Shown here piece by piece: positions 45,979 to 54,381 of a DNA stretch of 62,855 nucleotides (position 1 is its first letter; every line of letters starts with the position of its first letter). The stretch covers positions 1 through 62,855 of the forward strand of contig PAPB01000041.1 in the NCBI GenBank assembly GCA_002708715.1, given 5' to 3'. Source of the stretch: Fidelibacterota bacterium (GTDB lineage: Bacteria > Fidelibacterota > Marinisomatia > Marinisomatales > UBA1611). The position numbers and the translations under genes were made by a program. A model generated the notes under the pieces. It ran no database searches. It was not told the DNA's origin and saw only the letters and a program-made list of their open reading frames with translations.

Positions 45979-46025
45979 AAATTTGTGGCTTTTTTAAGAA
46001 ATGAAGGGTGGAGTTGTATTATATA
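45979..46025 (+). repeat. Degenerate boundary element copy I
   Basis: AAATTTGTGGCTTTTTTAAG and AAATGAAGGGTGGAGTTGTAT align loosely with the element consensus. The ATG position reads TAT and the core is weakened, so this is at best a decayed copy. The next gene (46071) uses an ordinary ribosome site instead. Confidence 0.35.
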
Positions 46026-46070
46026 AGTAATTGATAACTATATTAAATTACTGTAAATAGGAGAATAATT

Positions 46071-46265
46071 ATGGCAAACAGTCAAAATGATATTAATACT
46101 AATGAAATAGAAATGTTAAAAAAGAGAATCGCAAAACTTGAAGAAGTTGTGGATGATTTTATGGATAAATGGGGTCCTGGTGTTCAAGAAAAGCGAAAGA
46201 GAAGAGATGAAGTGTGGGACGAAATGGTTAGAGTATTGACGATACAAAATAAAACAAAGCAATAA
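46071..46265 (+). CDS. Small coiled-coil protein, 64 residues
   Basis: The product is helical and highly charged, with a heptad-like core (NEIEMLKKRIAKLEEVVDDF) and a basic end (VQEKRKRRDEVWDEMVRVL). A clear ribosome site (AGGAGAATAATT) precedes the ATG. I recognise no family. It lies upstream of the adenylate cyclase, separated by boundary element G, so the two may be independent units. Confidence 0.6.
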   Translation: MANSQNDINTNEIEMLKKRIAKLEEVVDDFMDKWGPGVQEKRKRRDEVWDEMVRVLTIQNKTKQ

Positions 46266-46281
46266 TAACTTATTTTTAAAT

Positions 46282-46338
46282 TGCTCACAAATTCACACTA
46301 TTTTTTGTTTGTGGGATGATTACTATATTTAATTATGC
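46282..46338 (+). repeat. Boundary element copy G
   Basis: GCTCACAAATTCACACTATT, TTTTGTTTGTGGGATGATTA and TATATTTAATT. TATA (46324) replaces TAGA and lies 7 bases ahead of the cyclase ATG (46335). The middle matches copy A closely, while the left end has drifted. Confidence 0.6.
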
Positions 46339-47642
46339 AAAACTTTAGTGAATTAGCACGAATAGATAGATATACCTGTAAGTTTGAAAATCCTGTAATG
46401 GAAGACAGATTTATGGGGGAAAAATGGGAACGGGTAAAAAAGCCTGTTAGTTTTGCTCTAATATTTTTTGCAATTATATTTAATTTTGATGCTTATAATG
46501 TATACAAAATGTTGGGTGAATTCAGACCCATTCTATTAGGATATCCTGTTTTTATTTTTCTTTTCCTTTCTTTTTTCAAGTTACCTGAAAATCTAAAGAA
46601 ACGAAAATTCGATATTATTTTCGCTGCTCTATTCATGTCATATCATTTTTTTCAAATTCTACAAATGGTGATGTATCCTGATGTTATGGCCGAGGGTGGA
46701 TTCAATCCCAATGATATGTTGGCATTTATACCGACTCTTCTATTATTCATATACATCCTTTTTCCTGGAAATTTTGTTACCAGCATAATAATGACCTTCC
46801 TCTTTTTATTAACCTTCGTTCCTATGCTATTACAAATCCAAGACGTACACATTTCTGTGTGGATATTTGCATTACCCATACCGTTAATTTTATTGACATA
46901 CAATAAATATAATGTTGAGTATAGAAGTAGATCAGATTTCGCTAAATCAGTTTCTATAGATGAGACCAAAAACCTTATGCAAAAGACCCTTAAAAGATAT
47001 TTTGGTGATGTGTTATCCGAGAAAATGTTGAATGAAGGAGGTGAATTAGATGGTGAAAACAGATGGGTGACTATATTATTTACTGATTTAAGCTCCTATT
47101 CGACTATCACCGAGAATATGTCACCCGAGGTAGCTTTAGAGTTTTTAAACGAATATTTTACTGCTATGCATGAAGTAATTGCAGAATTTGATGGACACAT
47201 ATTAAACTATATTGGAGATTCCATTATGGTTGTTTTTGGTGCTCCTGAAAAACTAAAAAATCATGAAAATCAAGCCGTGAATTGTTCTTTGAAGATGAAA
47301 GAACAACTAAAAGAATTAAATAATGCATGGGATGAGAATGAAACTTCCAGATATTGGAAAAATCATGGCATTGAATCCATAACTATGAGAATTGGTATTC
47401 ACACTGGAAGTGTGATTGCTGGTAATTTAGGTAGCAAAGAGATGCTTCAATATAGTACGATCGGAGATACGGTAAATGTTGCAGCTAGATTAGAACAGGC
47501 AAATAAGGATTTTAATACAGAAATATCTTTTAGTCATGAAATCTATACAGCATTGACAAAAGAGTTATATGATAAATCCAATTTGAGTGGTGAAATAACA
47601 CTCAAAGGTAGAACAGTTCCAACAAAAGTATATTCAATATAA
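46335..47642 (+). CDS. Membrane-bound adenylate/guanylate cyclase
   Basis: The 435-residue class III cyclase has six predicted membrane spans in residues 30-195. The cytoplasmic catalytic domain (about 235-425) shows VTILFTDLSSYSTITENMS, the second metal Asp in YIGDSIMVVFGAPE, GIHTGSVIAGNLG and TVNVAARLEQAN. It would make cAMP (or cGMP) in response to an unknown membrane signal. The catalytic aspartates and the N...R pair look intact. The ATG is at the fixed offset in boundary element G with no ribosome site. Confidence 0.9.
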   Translation: MQNFSELARIDRYTCKFENPVMEDRFMGEKWERVKKPVSFALIFFAIIFNFDAYNVYKMLGEFRPILLGYPVFIFLFLSFFKLPENLKKRKFDIIFAALFMSYHFFQILQMVMYPDVMAEGGFNPNDMLAFIPTLLLFIYILFPGNFVTSIIMTFLFLLTFVPMLLQIQDVHISVWIFALPIPLILLTYNKYNVEYRSRSDFAKSVSIDETKNLMQKTLKRYFGDVLSEKMLNEGGELDGENRWVTILFTDLSSYSTITENMSPEVALEFLNEYFTAMHEVIAEFDGHILNYIGDSIMVVFGAPEKLKNHENQAVNCSLKMKEQLKELNNAWDENETSRYWKNHGIESITMRIGIHTGSVIAGNLGSKEMLQYSTIGDTVNVAARLEQANKDFNTEISFSHEIYTALTKELYDKSNLSGEITLKGRTVPTKVYSI

Positions 47643-47715
47643 TTATTGTTATTAGTTCTTTAGTACTATAATATATGAAGACTAAAATATTTATGGTAAA
47701 TATGAGGAGTAAGTA

Positions 47716-48135
47716 ATGCGTGAAAAATATGATTGGGTAGATAGAACTTTATTTATATTGTTTTCTTATGCTCATATTACAGATTGGGAACTTGCGGATT
47801 CAGAGCGTTCACTTATTCAAAGTAAAACAAGATATATTTTTAAAATAATTAATGGGGATTTATTAAAATATCCTCCTGACATTATTGAAAAAAAAATGAT
47901 AAAAGCTTATCAATATTGGTATGAAGTTCAAGAAGAATCTCTTGATGAAGTTTTATCAGAGCTTCAAGAAGTAGCAGCGCAAATTAAATTTCAAAATTGG
48001 TTCGATTCAGATTTTGCAGATAAACTAATAGGATTTTTAGGTGAAATCGCAAAGGCGGATGGAGTTGTTTTAGATAGTGAGAAGTTTACTTTAGTTGATC
48101 TTGCAAATCTATGGGATGTAAAACCTCATTTATAA
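47716..48135 (+). CDS. TerB-like helical protein, 139 residues
   Basis: The protein is all-helical. Its C-terminal stretch FLGEIAKADGVVLDSEKFTL followed by LANLWDV resembles the TerB/DjlA-type motif, in which the Asp residues bind metal. The N-terminal half (WVDRTLFILFSYAHITDWEL, SERSLIQSKTRYIF) looks like another copy of the same fold. GAGGAGTAAGTA precedes the ATG. TerB-like proteins occur in stress and phage-related contexts, but the function here is unknown. Confidence 0.55.
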   Translation: MREKYDWVDRTLFILFSYAHITDWELADSERSLIQSKTRYIFKIINGDLLKYPPDIIEKKMIKAYQYWYEVQEESLDEVLSELQEVAAQIKFQNWFDSDFADKLIGFLGEIAKADGVVLDSEKFTLVDLANLWDVKPHL

Positions 48136-48204
48136 ATTATTTTATTCAAATTATTTTCAGACATATAGTTTTATTCTTTATACATATGAGTAGTAAATCT
48201 TTAC

Positions 48205-48366
48205 ATGAAATGTCTTTCCTGTTCTCATAATTGGAAAAGGGTAAAAATAAAAGAATATTTTTCTTTTTTATCAAATTGTCCAGTTTGTGGTAGTCATTTT
48301 GTATTAAGGAATGATATTATTTTAGCCGTATATACATTTTTTAAGAGATTGATACATAAATTATAG
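48205..48366 (+). CDS. Small zinc-ribbon protein, 53 residues
   Basis: The frame starts KCLSCSHNWKRV and continues to NCPVCGSHFVLR, giving two CxxC pairs about 22 residues apart, the pattern of a treble-clef or zinc-ribbon fold. A hydrophobic/basic tail (AVYTFFKRLIHKL) may attach it to a membrane. There is no strong ribosome site. The spacing of the four cysteines supports a real gene despite its length. Confidence 0.5.
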   Translation: MKCLSCSHNWKRVKIKEYFSFLSNCPVCGSHFVLRNDIILAVYTFFKRLIHKL

Positions 48367-48401
48367 TATTATTTAAAGGCATTTTGTAATTATAATATTA
48401 A

Positions 48402-48845
48402 ATGTTTCAACATGTAATATTTTTGTTTTTTAGTGTGGTGTATTGTCAAATTCGCAATCCTGATACTGGTGAATTAGCAGAATTAAAATACCACAAACAG
48501 TCTGGTCAATATTTTTTATTTGGATTAGATATGATTGAGATGACGGATGGTGAAATACATAAAGGAAAATTTATTTCTATGTCAGACAGCATTGTTGTTT
48601 TTAAAACAGATGCAGGTGGTGGAATGTTATTGGAAAAAGAAATTCAATCTATAAAAAATATAATTTTAGAAAACAGCTTAAAAGTTATTGATAATTATAA
48701 AATTGATAAAAAATATATAACCGTGAAAAAGTCTGTGGATGCAAATAAGGAAAAATCCAAAATAAAAACATTTATTGCAGTATTGAAAAATCCCACATTA
48801 TTAAAATCCGTTTGTGGAATTATTATTATTAAAATATTACTTTAG
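48402..48845 (+). CDS. Small secreted protein, unknown function
   Basis: The 147-residue product has a signal peptide (HVIFLFFSVVYCQI), a beta-rich middle (GEIHKGKFISMSDSIVVFK, GGGMLLEKEIQSI) and a C-terminal hydrophobic patch (LKSVCGIIIIKILL). It could be a periplasmic protein held by its C-terminal helix. No family was recognised, and no clear ribosome site is seen. Confidence 0.5.
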   Translation: MFQHVIFLFFSVVYCQIRNPDTGELAELKYHKQSGQYFLFGLDMIEMTDGEIHKGKFISMSDSIVVFKTDAGGGMLLEKEIQSIKNIILENSLKVIDNYKIDKKYITVKKSVDANKEKSKIKTFIAVLKNPTLLKSVCGIIIIKILL

Positions 48846-48939
48846 ATAATTTTATTATACATATTATTTAAAGAAGTTTAATTGGTTTATAATATTTAAT
48901 TAGATCCTAAAGCCTAAGATAGTTAATTGCTTAATTGAA

Positions 48940-49000
48940 TTGCATCATATATACTTATATTTTTTTCTTTTTAGGATGATTGGTAGATTCGGAGATGTAC
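48940..49000 (+). repeat. Boundary element copy H
   Basis: GCATCATATATACTTATATT, a T/C-run, then TTAGGATGATTGGTAGATTC. TAGA (48984) precedes the serine-hydrolase ATG (48995) by 7 bases. Its core resembles copy B. Confidence 0.65.
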
Positions 49001-50176
49001 AAACGACTTACAATATTTTATTTTTCCCTATTTTTATTTTTTACTAGTTGTTTCTCACCAAATTTTAACCTTGAAGTGAGTTCTGATCTAGAGCCTCATT
49101 TGGCAATGGTGAAAATAGACAAATGGTTAAAAGATTTATCCTTAAAAAGAAAATTCAATGGTGCAATATTAATTGCATTGGATGGAAAACCTGATTTAAT
49201 TGAAACATATGGATTTTCTGATGTGGCTCGTACAAAACCTTTAACGAAACAATCATCTTTTAGATTAGCGTCGGTATCCAAGCAGTTTACAGCAATGGGG
49301 ATTATGATTTTAAAAGAGCAAGGTAAACTTAATTATGATAATTATGTTAGAGATTATTTAAATGCTTTTCCTTATCCAGATATAACAATTCGACATTTAT
49401 TAACACATACATCAGGTTTGCCAGATTATGAAAAATTAGTATTACGATTAAAAAATAAAGCTTCAACAAAATATTTTTTTAGAACTGGGCAGTCAAGAGA
49501 AAATATAATTTATAAAGGTGACCCAAGCGAGTTCAAAAATTTACATGATATTCTTGCTATGCAAGATATATTAAATCTTGTGATAGAGTATAGTGATGAA
49601 AGAAAATTTTCGGCTGGCGAAAAATTTAATTATAGTAATACTGGATATGTTTTACTTGCATATATTATTGAAAGAGTTACTGGCCAAACATTTGAAAACT
49701 TTTTAGATCAAGAAATTTTCAATCCATTGAGAATGAAAAATAGTAGCGTTTGGAACTTGAATACTATTTCTGGAAAAATGAATGATAGAGTATATGGAAC
49801 TAATAAAGCTAAATTGAATGATTTTACCTGGATGGATGGTATTGCTGGTGATGGTGCAGTTTTTGTTTCTATTGAGGATTTTCTTAAGTGGGATATTGCT
49901 TTAACTAATAATTCTCTTGTATCTGATTCTACTTTTCAAGATGCAGTTACTCCATTTATAACTACCAATGGCGACACATCGTTTTATGGATTTGGCTGGG
50001 CTTTAAGCGATGATGATTATAGTATTGATCATGCTGGTGGATGGGTAGGGGCATTAACATATATTTATAGAAATCCTGAAAATGGGGTATTATTTGTATT
50101 GTTAGATAGCTCTACCAATAAAGATTTTAAAAAAATTAGAGAATCTATTTTAGAAATATTGTATGAGATCTATTAA
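48995..50176 (+). CDS. Serine hydrolase of the beta-lactamase / class C esterase family, lipoprotein
   Basis: The 393-residue product has a lipoprotein signal (IFYFSLFLFFTSCFSPN). The serine-lysine pair is S93-x-x-K96 (RLASVSKQF), the YxN motif is Y213-S-N215, and a HAGGW segment sits where the third motif is expected. Members act as penicillin-binding enzymes, esterases or peptidases, so resistance should not be assumed. I use ATG 48995 at the fixed offset in boundary element H; the TTG at 48980 lies inside the element. Confidence 0.85.
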   Translation: MYKRLTIFYFSLFLFFTSCFSPNFNLEVSSDLEPHLAMVKIDKWLKDLSLKRKFNGAILIALDGKPDLIETYGFSDVARTKPLTKQSSFRLASVSKQFTAMGIMILKEQGKLNYDNYVRDYLNAFPYPDITIRHLLTHTSGLPDYEKLVLRLKNKASTKYFFRTGQSRENIIYKGDPSEFKNLHDILAMQDILNLVIEYSDERKFSAGEKFNYSNTGYVLLAYIIERVTGQTFENFLDQEIFNPLRMKNSSVWNLNTISGKMNDRVYGTNKAKLNDFTWMDGIAGDGAVFVSIEDFLKWDIALTNNSLVSDSTFQDAVTPFITTNGDTSFYGFGWALSDDDYSIDHAGGWVGALTYIYRNPENGVLFVLLDSSTNKDFKKIRESILEILYEIY

Positions 50177-50241
50177 TTGATAATAATAGTCAAGTGTAGT
50201 TTTAATATTTTCTTTGTCTTTTATGATAGGTTATTTTATTT

Positions 50242-50730
50242 ATGAGCAAAATTTTAATTATTTCAGCCACTTCGGGTACTAATTTAGCTCTTGCAAATAA
50301 AATTAGTGATTTATTAGACCTAGAAAGGGAGATAATAAATCTAGAAGATTTTATAATGCCTTTATATACTCCAAATGTAGAACAAAGAGATAACAGTGTT
50401 ATTAAGGGTCTTTGTGAAAAATTTATTAAGTCTGACGGTTTTGTATTCTGTGCACCAGAATATAACGGTGGTTCTCCTCCAATATTAACTAATACTATTA
50501 CTTGGCTATCTGTAACTACAAAACATTGGAGAGAAGTATTTGTTAATAAAAAAGTATTAATTGCAACCCATAGCGGAGGTGCAGGGTCTAGATTTTTATC
50601 TACATTTAGAGTACAATTAGAACATTTGGGTTCTATTGTCTATCCAAGAACAATAATGGTAAATAGTAATAAAAAATTTAAAGTTGAATCAGTAGAAAAT
50701 ATTTTAACAGATTTTATAGAATTAATATAA
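50242..50730 (+). CDS. NAD(P)H-dependent FMN reductase family protein
   Basis: The 162-residue flavodoxin-like protein opens ILIISATSGTNLALANKI and has the hallmark APEYNGGSPPILTN near residue 72, which binds flavin. Members reduce FMN, quinones or azo compounds with NAD(P)H. GGAGGTGCAGG-like DNA near 50575 is coding (HSGGAGSRF). It is the last plus-strand gene before the weak element J. Confidence 0.85.
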   Translation: MSKILIISATSGTNLALANKISDLLDLEREIINLEDFIMPLYTPNVEQRDNSVIKGLCEKFIKSDGFVFCAPEYNGGSPPILTNTITWLSVTTKHWREVFVNKKVLIATHSGGAGSRFLSTFRVQLEHLGSIVYPRTIMVNSNKKFKVESVENILTDFIELI

Positions 50731-50785
50731 CAAGCGTGGATTATTTACTATTTTGTTTATGCTATGGTTAAGTTGTTTATGAGGA
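50731..50785 (+). repeat. Weak boundary element copy J
   Basis: CAAGCGTGGATTATTTACTA, TTTTGTTTATGCTATGG and TTAAGTTGTTTATG. The TTTTGTTTATG and ATGGTTA parts match, but the distance from TAAG to ATG is 6 rather than 7. The frame after that ATG closes after seven codons. It marks the right-hand end of the element-bearing region. Confidence 0.4.
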
Positions 50786-50845
50786 TTCGTAATATCCTTT
50801 AGTTCAAGATAAGAAAAAAAAATAATAAAAGCTTTATTCTTGTAG

Positions 50846-51337
50846 TTATAAAGGGGGTATTCTTTTTAAGAAATCTTCTTGTAATTTATTTATTATATCT
50901 ATTATGTTTTTTTCATTTTTCTTTAATAATGAGGCTATCCTCTTCTGTGGAACACCAAGTACATAATAATTCCAAATGGTTCTTTGCTGTTTAGTTTTTG
51001 ATTTAACCCATCTTTTAGTTAAGTCTTTATATTTAGTTTTTTGTTCTGGAGTAATTTTTTTCCAATAATCATTTTCAACTAAACAATCATTTAATATGTT
51101 TCCATCTAGTTTATTCACTTTGTTTGCTAGGTGATTTGTACTTTCTTGATGTTTTAGTCTATTTCTAAATAGATCAACTTCTAAAATTGACTTTTGATTT
51201 TTCCATAGTGGTTTTAAAAAATTTATATAGTCATTTGCTTTAGGAAACATCTTATCATACAGATCTCTTATATGCTGTTTAGCTTTTTCAGGGTTTTTTT
51301 TAGCCCATTTAGTTCGTTCTTGTATAAAATGTTTCAA
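50846..51337 (-). CDS. Hypothetical basic protein with C-terminal helix-turn-helix-like motif
   Basis: The 163-residue protein is strongly basic and helical (KHFIQERTKWAKKNPEKAKQ, KITPEQKTKYKDLTKRWVKS). The end (VPQKRIASLLKKNEKNIIDI) reads as a sigma-region-4-like helix-turn-helix. It could be a DNA-binding regulator, but no family is recognised. It is the only substantial reverse-strand gene at the right edge of the accessory block, and about 200 bases separate it from psd. Confidence 0.5.
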   Translation of the reverse strand: MKHFIQERTKWAKKNPEKAKQHIRDLYDKMFPKANDYINFLKPLWKNQKSILEVDLFRNRLKHQESTNHLANKVNKLDGNILNDCLVENDYWKKITPEQKTKYKDLTKRWVKSKTKQQRTIWNYYVLGVPQKRIASLLKKNEKNIIDIINKLQEDFLKRIPPL

Positions 51338-51539
51338 AAATTAATATATGATATCTTAAAAAAACTACATTGAATAAATTTATTAAAAATATATAATAAA
51401 ATAATTATCAATTTTAATTCGTTGATTCTTATTATTGGTATGATAAGTAAATTAACTATCAGAACAAATTAAATATTTATAAGCGAATATTATTTTAGTT
51501 AATCATGAATAACCTATAACATGAAAGAATATAGCATTA

Positions 51540-52391
51540 ATGGATAAACTTTTATTTGTATTCTTTCAATATATAATTCCAAAACATCTTTTATCAAGAT
51601 TAGTAGGAATGCTTGCACGATCTGAGGTGCCATTCATAAAAAATAATTTTATAAAATTATTTATAAAATTGTATGATATCAATATGAAGGAGGCATGTGA
51701 TGAAAATATTGATTCGTACATATCTTTTAATGAGTTCTTTAGTCGAAGGTTAAAAGCTGGTTCGAGAATAATAGATCAAGGGAATAAGAGTGTGGTATCT
51801 CCAGTAGATGGTGCTATAAGCCAAATTGGATTGATAAAAAAGGGTAGAATAATTCAAGCGAAAGGAAAGTATTTTAATTTATTTCAATTTTTAGGAGGTG
51901 ATAAAAATTTATTTGATGAATTTAAATCTGGTTTGTTTGCAACAACCTATTTATCACCTAAAGATTATCATCGTGTACATATGCCTTTTGAAGGAAAACT
52001 TCGTCAAATGATATATATACCAGGTCAATTGTTTTCAGTTAATCCAACCACTGCAAATAGTATTAATAATCTATTTGCAAAAAATGAACGGTTGGTTTGC
52101 ATATTCGATACAGTATTTGGTCCTATGGCTGTCGTATTAATCGGGGCTCTGATTGTTTCAGGAATACATGTAAAATGGGAAAATAAAATTATAAATAAGA
52201 AAAAAATTCAAAAATATATTTATCCTACTTTTGGAAAGGATCAAGTTAAACTTAATAAAGGTGAAGAGTTAGGCAAGTTTATGCTTGGATCAACAGTGGT
52301 AGTTTGTTTTCCTCACAATAAAATTACATGGTTGAAAAATCTATCAAATAATTCCATTGTTAAGATGGGAGAGATAATTGGGTCATTTTGA
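51540..52391 (+). CDS. psd: Phosphatidylserine decarboxylase proenzyme
   Basis: The 283-residue enzyme makes phosphatidylethanolamine in the inner membrane. FFSRRLKAGSRIID, SPVDGAISQIG and KDYHRVHMPFEG with two histidines match the family. Self-cleavage at the LGST site, with S251 becoming the pyruvoyl group, yields the active alpha/beta pair, and the site is intact (FMLGSTVVVCF). The downstream membrane gene starts with TTG over its stop (TTGA). Confidence 0.95.
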   Translation: MDKLLFVFFQYIIPKHLLSRLVGMLARSEVPFIKNNFIKLFIKLYDINMKEACDENIDSYISFNEFFSRRLKAGSRIIDQGNKSVVSPVDGAISQIGLIKKGRIIQAKGKYFNLFQFLGGDKNLFDEFKSGLFATTYLSPKDYHRVHMPFEGKLRQMIYIPGQLFSVNPTTANSINNLFAKNERLVCIFDTVFGPMAVVLIGALIVSGIHVKWENKIINKKKIQKYIYPTFGKDQVKLNKGEELGKFMLGSTVVVCFPHNKITWLKNLSNNSIVKMGEIIGSF

Positions 52392-53581
52392 ATAATAACA
52401 GAATTATGTCCATTGATGTATTTAGAGCCGTAACTATGGTCCTGATGGTATGGGTGAATGACTTCTGGACACTTAATTCAATTCCTAAATGGTTAAAGCA
52501 TGCCTCAGCAGGAGAAGACTATCTAGGGTTTTCTGATTTTATTTTTCCTTGGTTTTTATTTGTTTTGGGTATGTCTATACCGTTTTCTTTTCAAAAGAGA
52601 TTTAATAATGGCGAAAGTATCTTTTCAATATTTAAACATATAATCTTGCGCACAGTAGCTCTTCTTGTAATGGGACTATTCCATATGAATATAGAGATGT
52701 ATAATTCTGAAACAGCTTTGCTTGCTAAACCAATTTTTGTAATTATTATTACAACTGGATTTTTCATGGTTTGGAATAATTATCCACAGGGTAATCAGAA
52801 AATGCAAAAGATATTTACTGCCTTGCGTTTTATAGGAATTTTATTATTAATTACAATGTTTTTAATTTTTATAGGAAAAGACTATGAAGGTAACCAAATT
52901 GGTTTTAGAGCGCACTGGTGGGGTATACTTGGATTGATAGGGTGGGTATATTTCATATCTGCATCAACGTTTGTATTTATAAAAAATTCTTTATTAGGTA
53001 TCTTGATTGTTTTTTTAGCTTTTTTAGGAATAAATATTTTAAGTAGTAGTGGGATGGCTTATAATATCTTTGAATGGCAAAGCGATTATTGGATACCTGG
53101 TAATGGAGGCCTCCAAGCGTTGGCTTTTGGCGGGATAATAGTATCTCTTATACTGATTAAGATGAATAAAAAAGAAACAATCAAACGGTTGTATCTAACT
53201 CTTTTTGGATTTAGCTTGGTTTCTTTATTAATTGGTTTAGTTTTACGTAACTATTTTATTATAAATAAAATTGATGGTACCCCGACATGGATTTTAATTT
53301 CACTATCATCAGCTATTTTATTATTTATCATACTATATTGGTTAATAGATGTAAAGAAGGCAATCTCTTGGTATAAATATATTGCAATAGCTGGAACTTC
53401 AACCCTTACATGCTATCTAATACCGTATCTTTATTATAATATGCTTGTATTATCAAAATTAACTACACCTATTGTATTGACTACGGGTATAATAGGTTTG
53501 TTAAAGTCAGCCGTATATACGATTTTAATTATTGGAATCACCTGGTGTTTTTCAATAATTAAAATTCAGATTAAGATCTAA
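52388..53581 (+). CDS. HGSNAT/DUF5009-type membrane acyltransferase-like protein
   Basis: The 397-residue polytopic protein (about ten spans) opens RIMSIDVFRAVTMVLMVWVN, the conserved start of heparan-alpha-glucosaminide acetyltransferase relatives, in which a nearby histidine or aspartate takes part in acetyl transfer. DFIFPWFLFVLGMSIPFSF and WKHASA-like text follow. Bacterial members probably acylate glycans in the envelope. The TTG start overlaps psd; ATG 52406 is an alternative. Confidence 0.78.
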   Translation: MNNNRIMSIDVFRAVTMVLMVWVNDFWTLNSIPKWLKHASAGEDYLGFSDFIFPWFLFVLGMSIPFSFQKRFNNGESIFSIFKHIILRTVALLVMGLFHMNIEMYNSETALLAKPIFVIIITTGFFMVWNNYPQGNQKMQKIFTALRFIGILLLITMFLIFIGKDYEGNQIGFRAHWWGILGLIGWVYFISASTFVFIKNSLLGILIVFLAFLGINILSSSGMAYNIFEWQSDYWIPGNGGLQALAFGGIIVSLILIKMNKKETIKRLYLTLFGFSLVSLLIGLVLRNYFIINKIDGTPTWILISLSSAILLFIILYWLIDVKKAISWYKYIAIAGTSTLTCYLIPYLYYNMLVLSKLTTPIVLTTGIIGLLKSAVYTILIIGITWCFSIIKIQIKI

Positions 53582-53612
53582 CTATTTTAATATAAACTGT
53601 AATAATTATTAT

Positions 53613-54233
53613 TTATTTTTTTAACATTCTTCCAGATATAACAAGTGTTCCTTGTGAGTTATTTGTTTGATTTGCCCTCCATGAATTACAATCAACTAAT
53701 CCAGCTTTTTCGAACATGTGTATCCATTCAGCTTCAGATAATAAAGTCATATGTACATTTAGATCAGTAGACCATGAATAGCTATCTGGATTACCAATGT
53801 AATGATCTATCCCAATAATTAATAACCCGCTTGGTTTGAGCCAATTTTCAACTATATGTTTTATGACTTTATAGGGTTTTTTAAAGTAATAAAGCACTTC
53901 CATACTGTGAACAATATCTACTTTTTTTTTGGGTTCCCATTCTACTAAATCGCTACAAAAGTATGTTCCATTTGAATCTTGAGATTTGGCTTTTTCAATC
54001 ATCTTTGCTGACCCATCCACACCAATGGCTCTTGAACACTTTGAATTAGAAATAATTTCTTTAACAACCCAACCATTTCCGCATCCAGCATCAATAAATG
54101 AAAATGAATTGTTAAAAGATTGATATATAAATTGTAACATTTCAAATACAGCTGGTTTATGGGCTTTTGCCATACTATCGTCTTTCCCAGATTCTGCCCA
54201 ATTGCTAAAAATATCAATTGCATTTAATTTCAT
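53613..54233 (-). CDS. SAM-dependent methyltransferase
   Basis: The 206-residue class I methyltransferase shows motif I FIDAGCGNGWVVKEI, the post-motif IGVDGSAKMIEKAK, and DIVHSMEVLYYFKKPYKVI. The substrate is unknown; the fold is common to small-molecule and lipid methyltransferases. It stands alone on the reverse strand and converges on the acyltransferase-like gene. An internal shorter frame at 53999-54223 is a shadow. Confidence 0.86.
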   Translation of the reverse strand: MKLNAIDIFSNWAESGKDDSMAKAHKPAVFEMLQFIYQSFNNSFSFIDAGCGNGWVVKEIISNSKCSRAIGVDGSAKMIEKAKSQDSNGTYFCSDLVEWEPKKKVDIVHSMEVLYYFKKPYKVIKHIVENWLKPSGLLIIGIDHYIGNPDSYSWSTDLNVHMTLLSEAEWIHMFEKAGLVDCNSWRANQTNNSQGTLVISGRMLKK

Positions 54234-54381
54234 ATACTACCTTATTATTAATTATAATATTTAAGAGCTTAAAGTTATCATATTTCCAATACCAAATATT
54301 TATGTTTTTATGGTATTTAGATATTGATATTATAATAATATATTAATAATATATCACATTAAATTACTACCTAAAATATAA

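Noticed and set aside
38037..50785. Canonical integron attC sites, because GTTAGAT in copies A, E and F matches the R' core GTTRRRY
   Set aside because: No matching RYYYAAC at the other end was found, four other copies have GGTAGAT or GGTAGAC instead, and no integrase gene is present in the window. The cassette idea is kept, but not as a standard integron.
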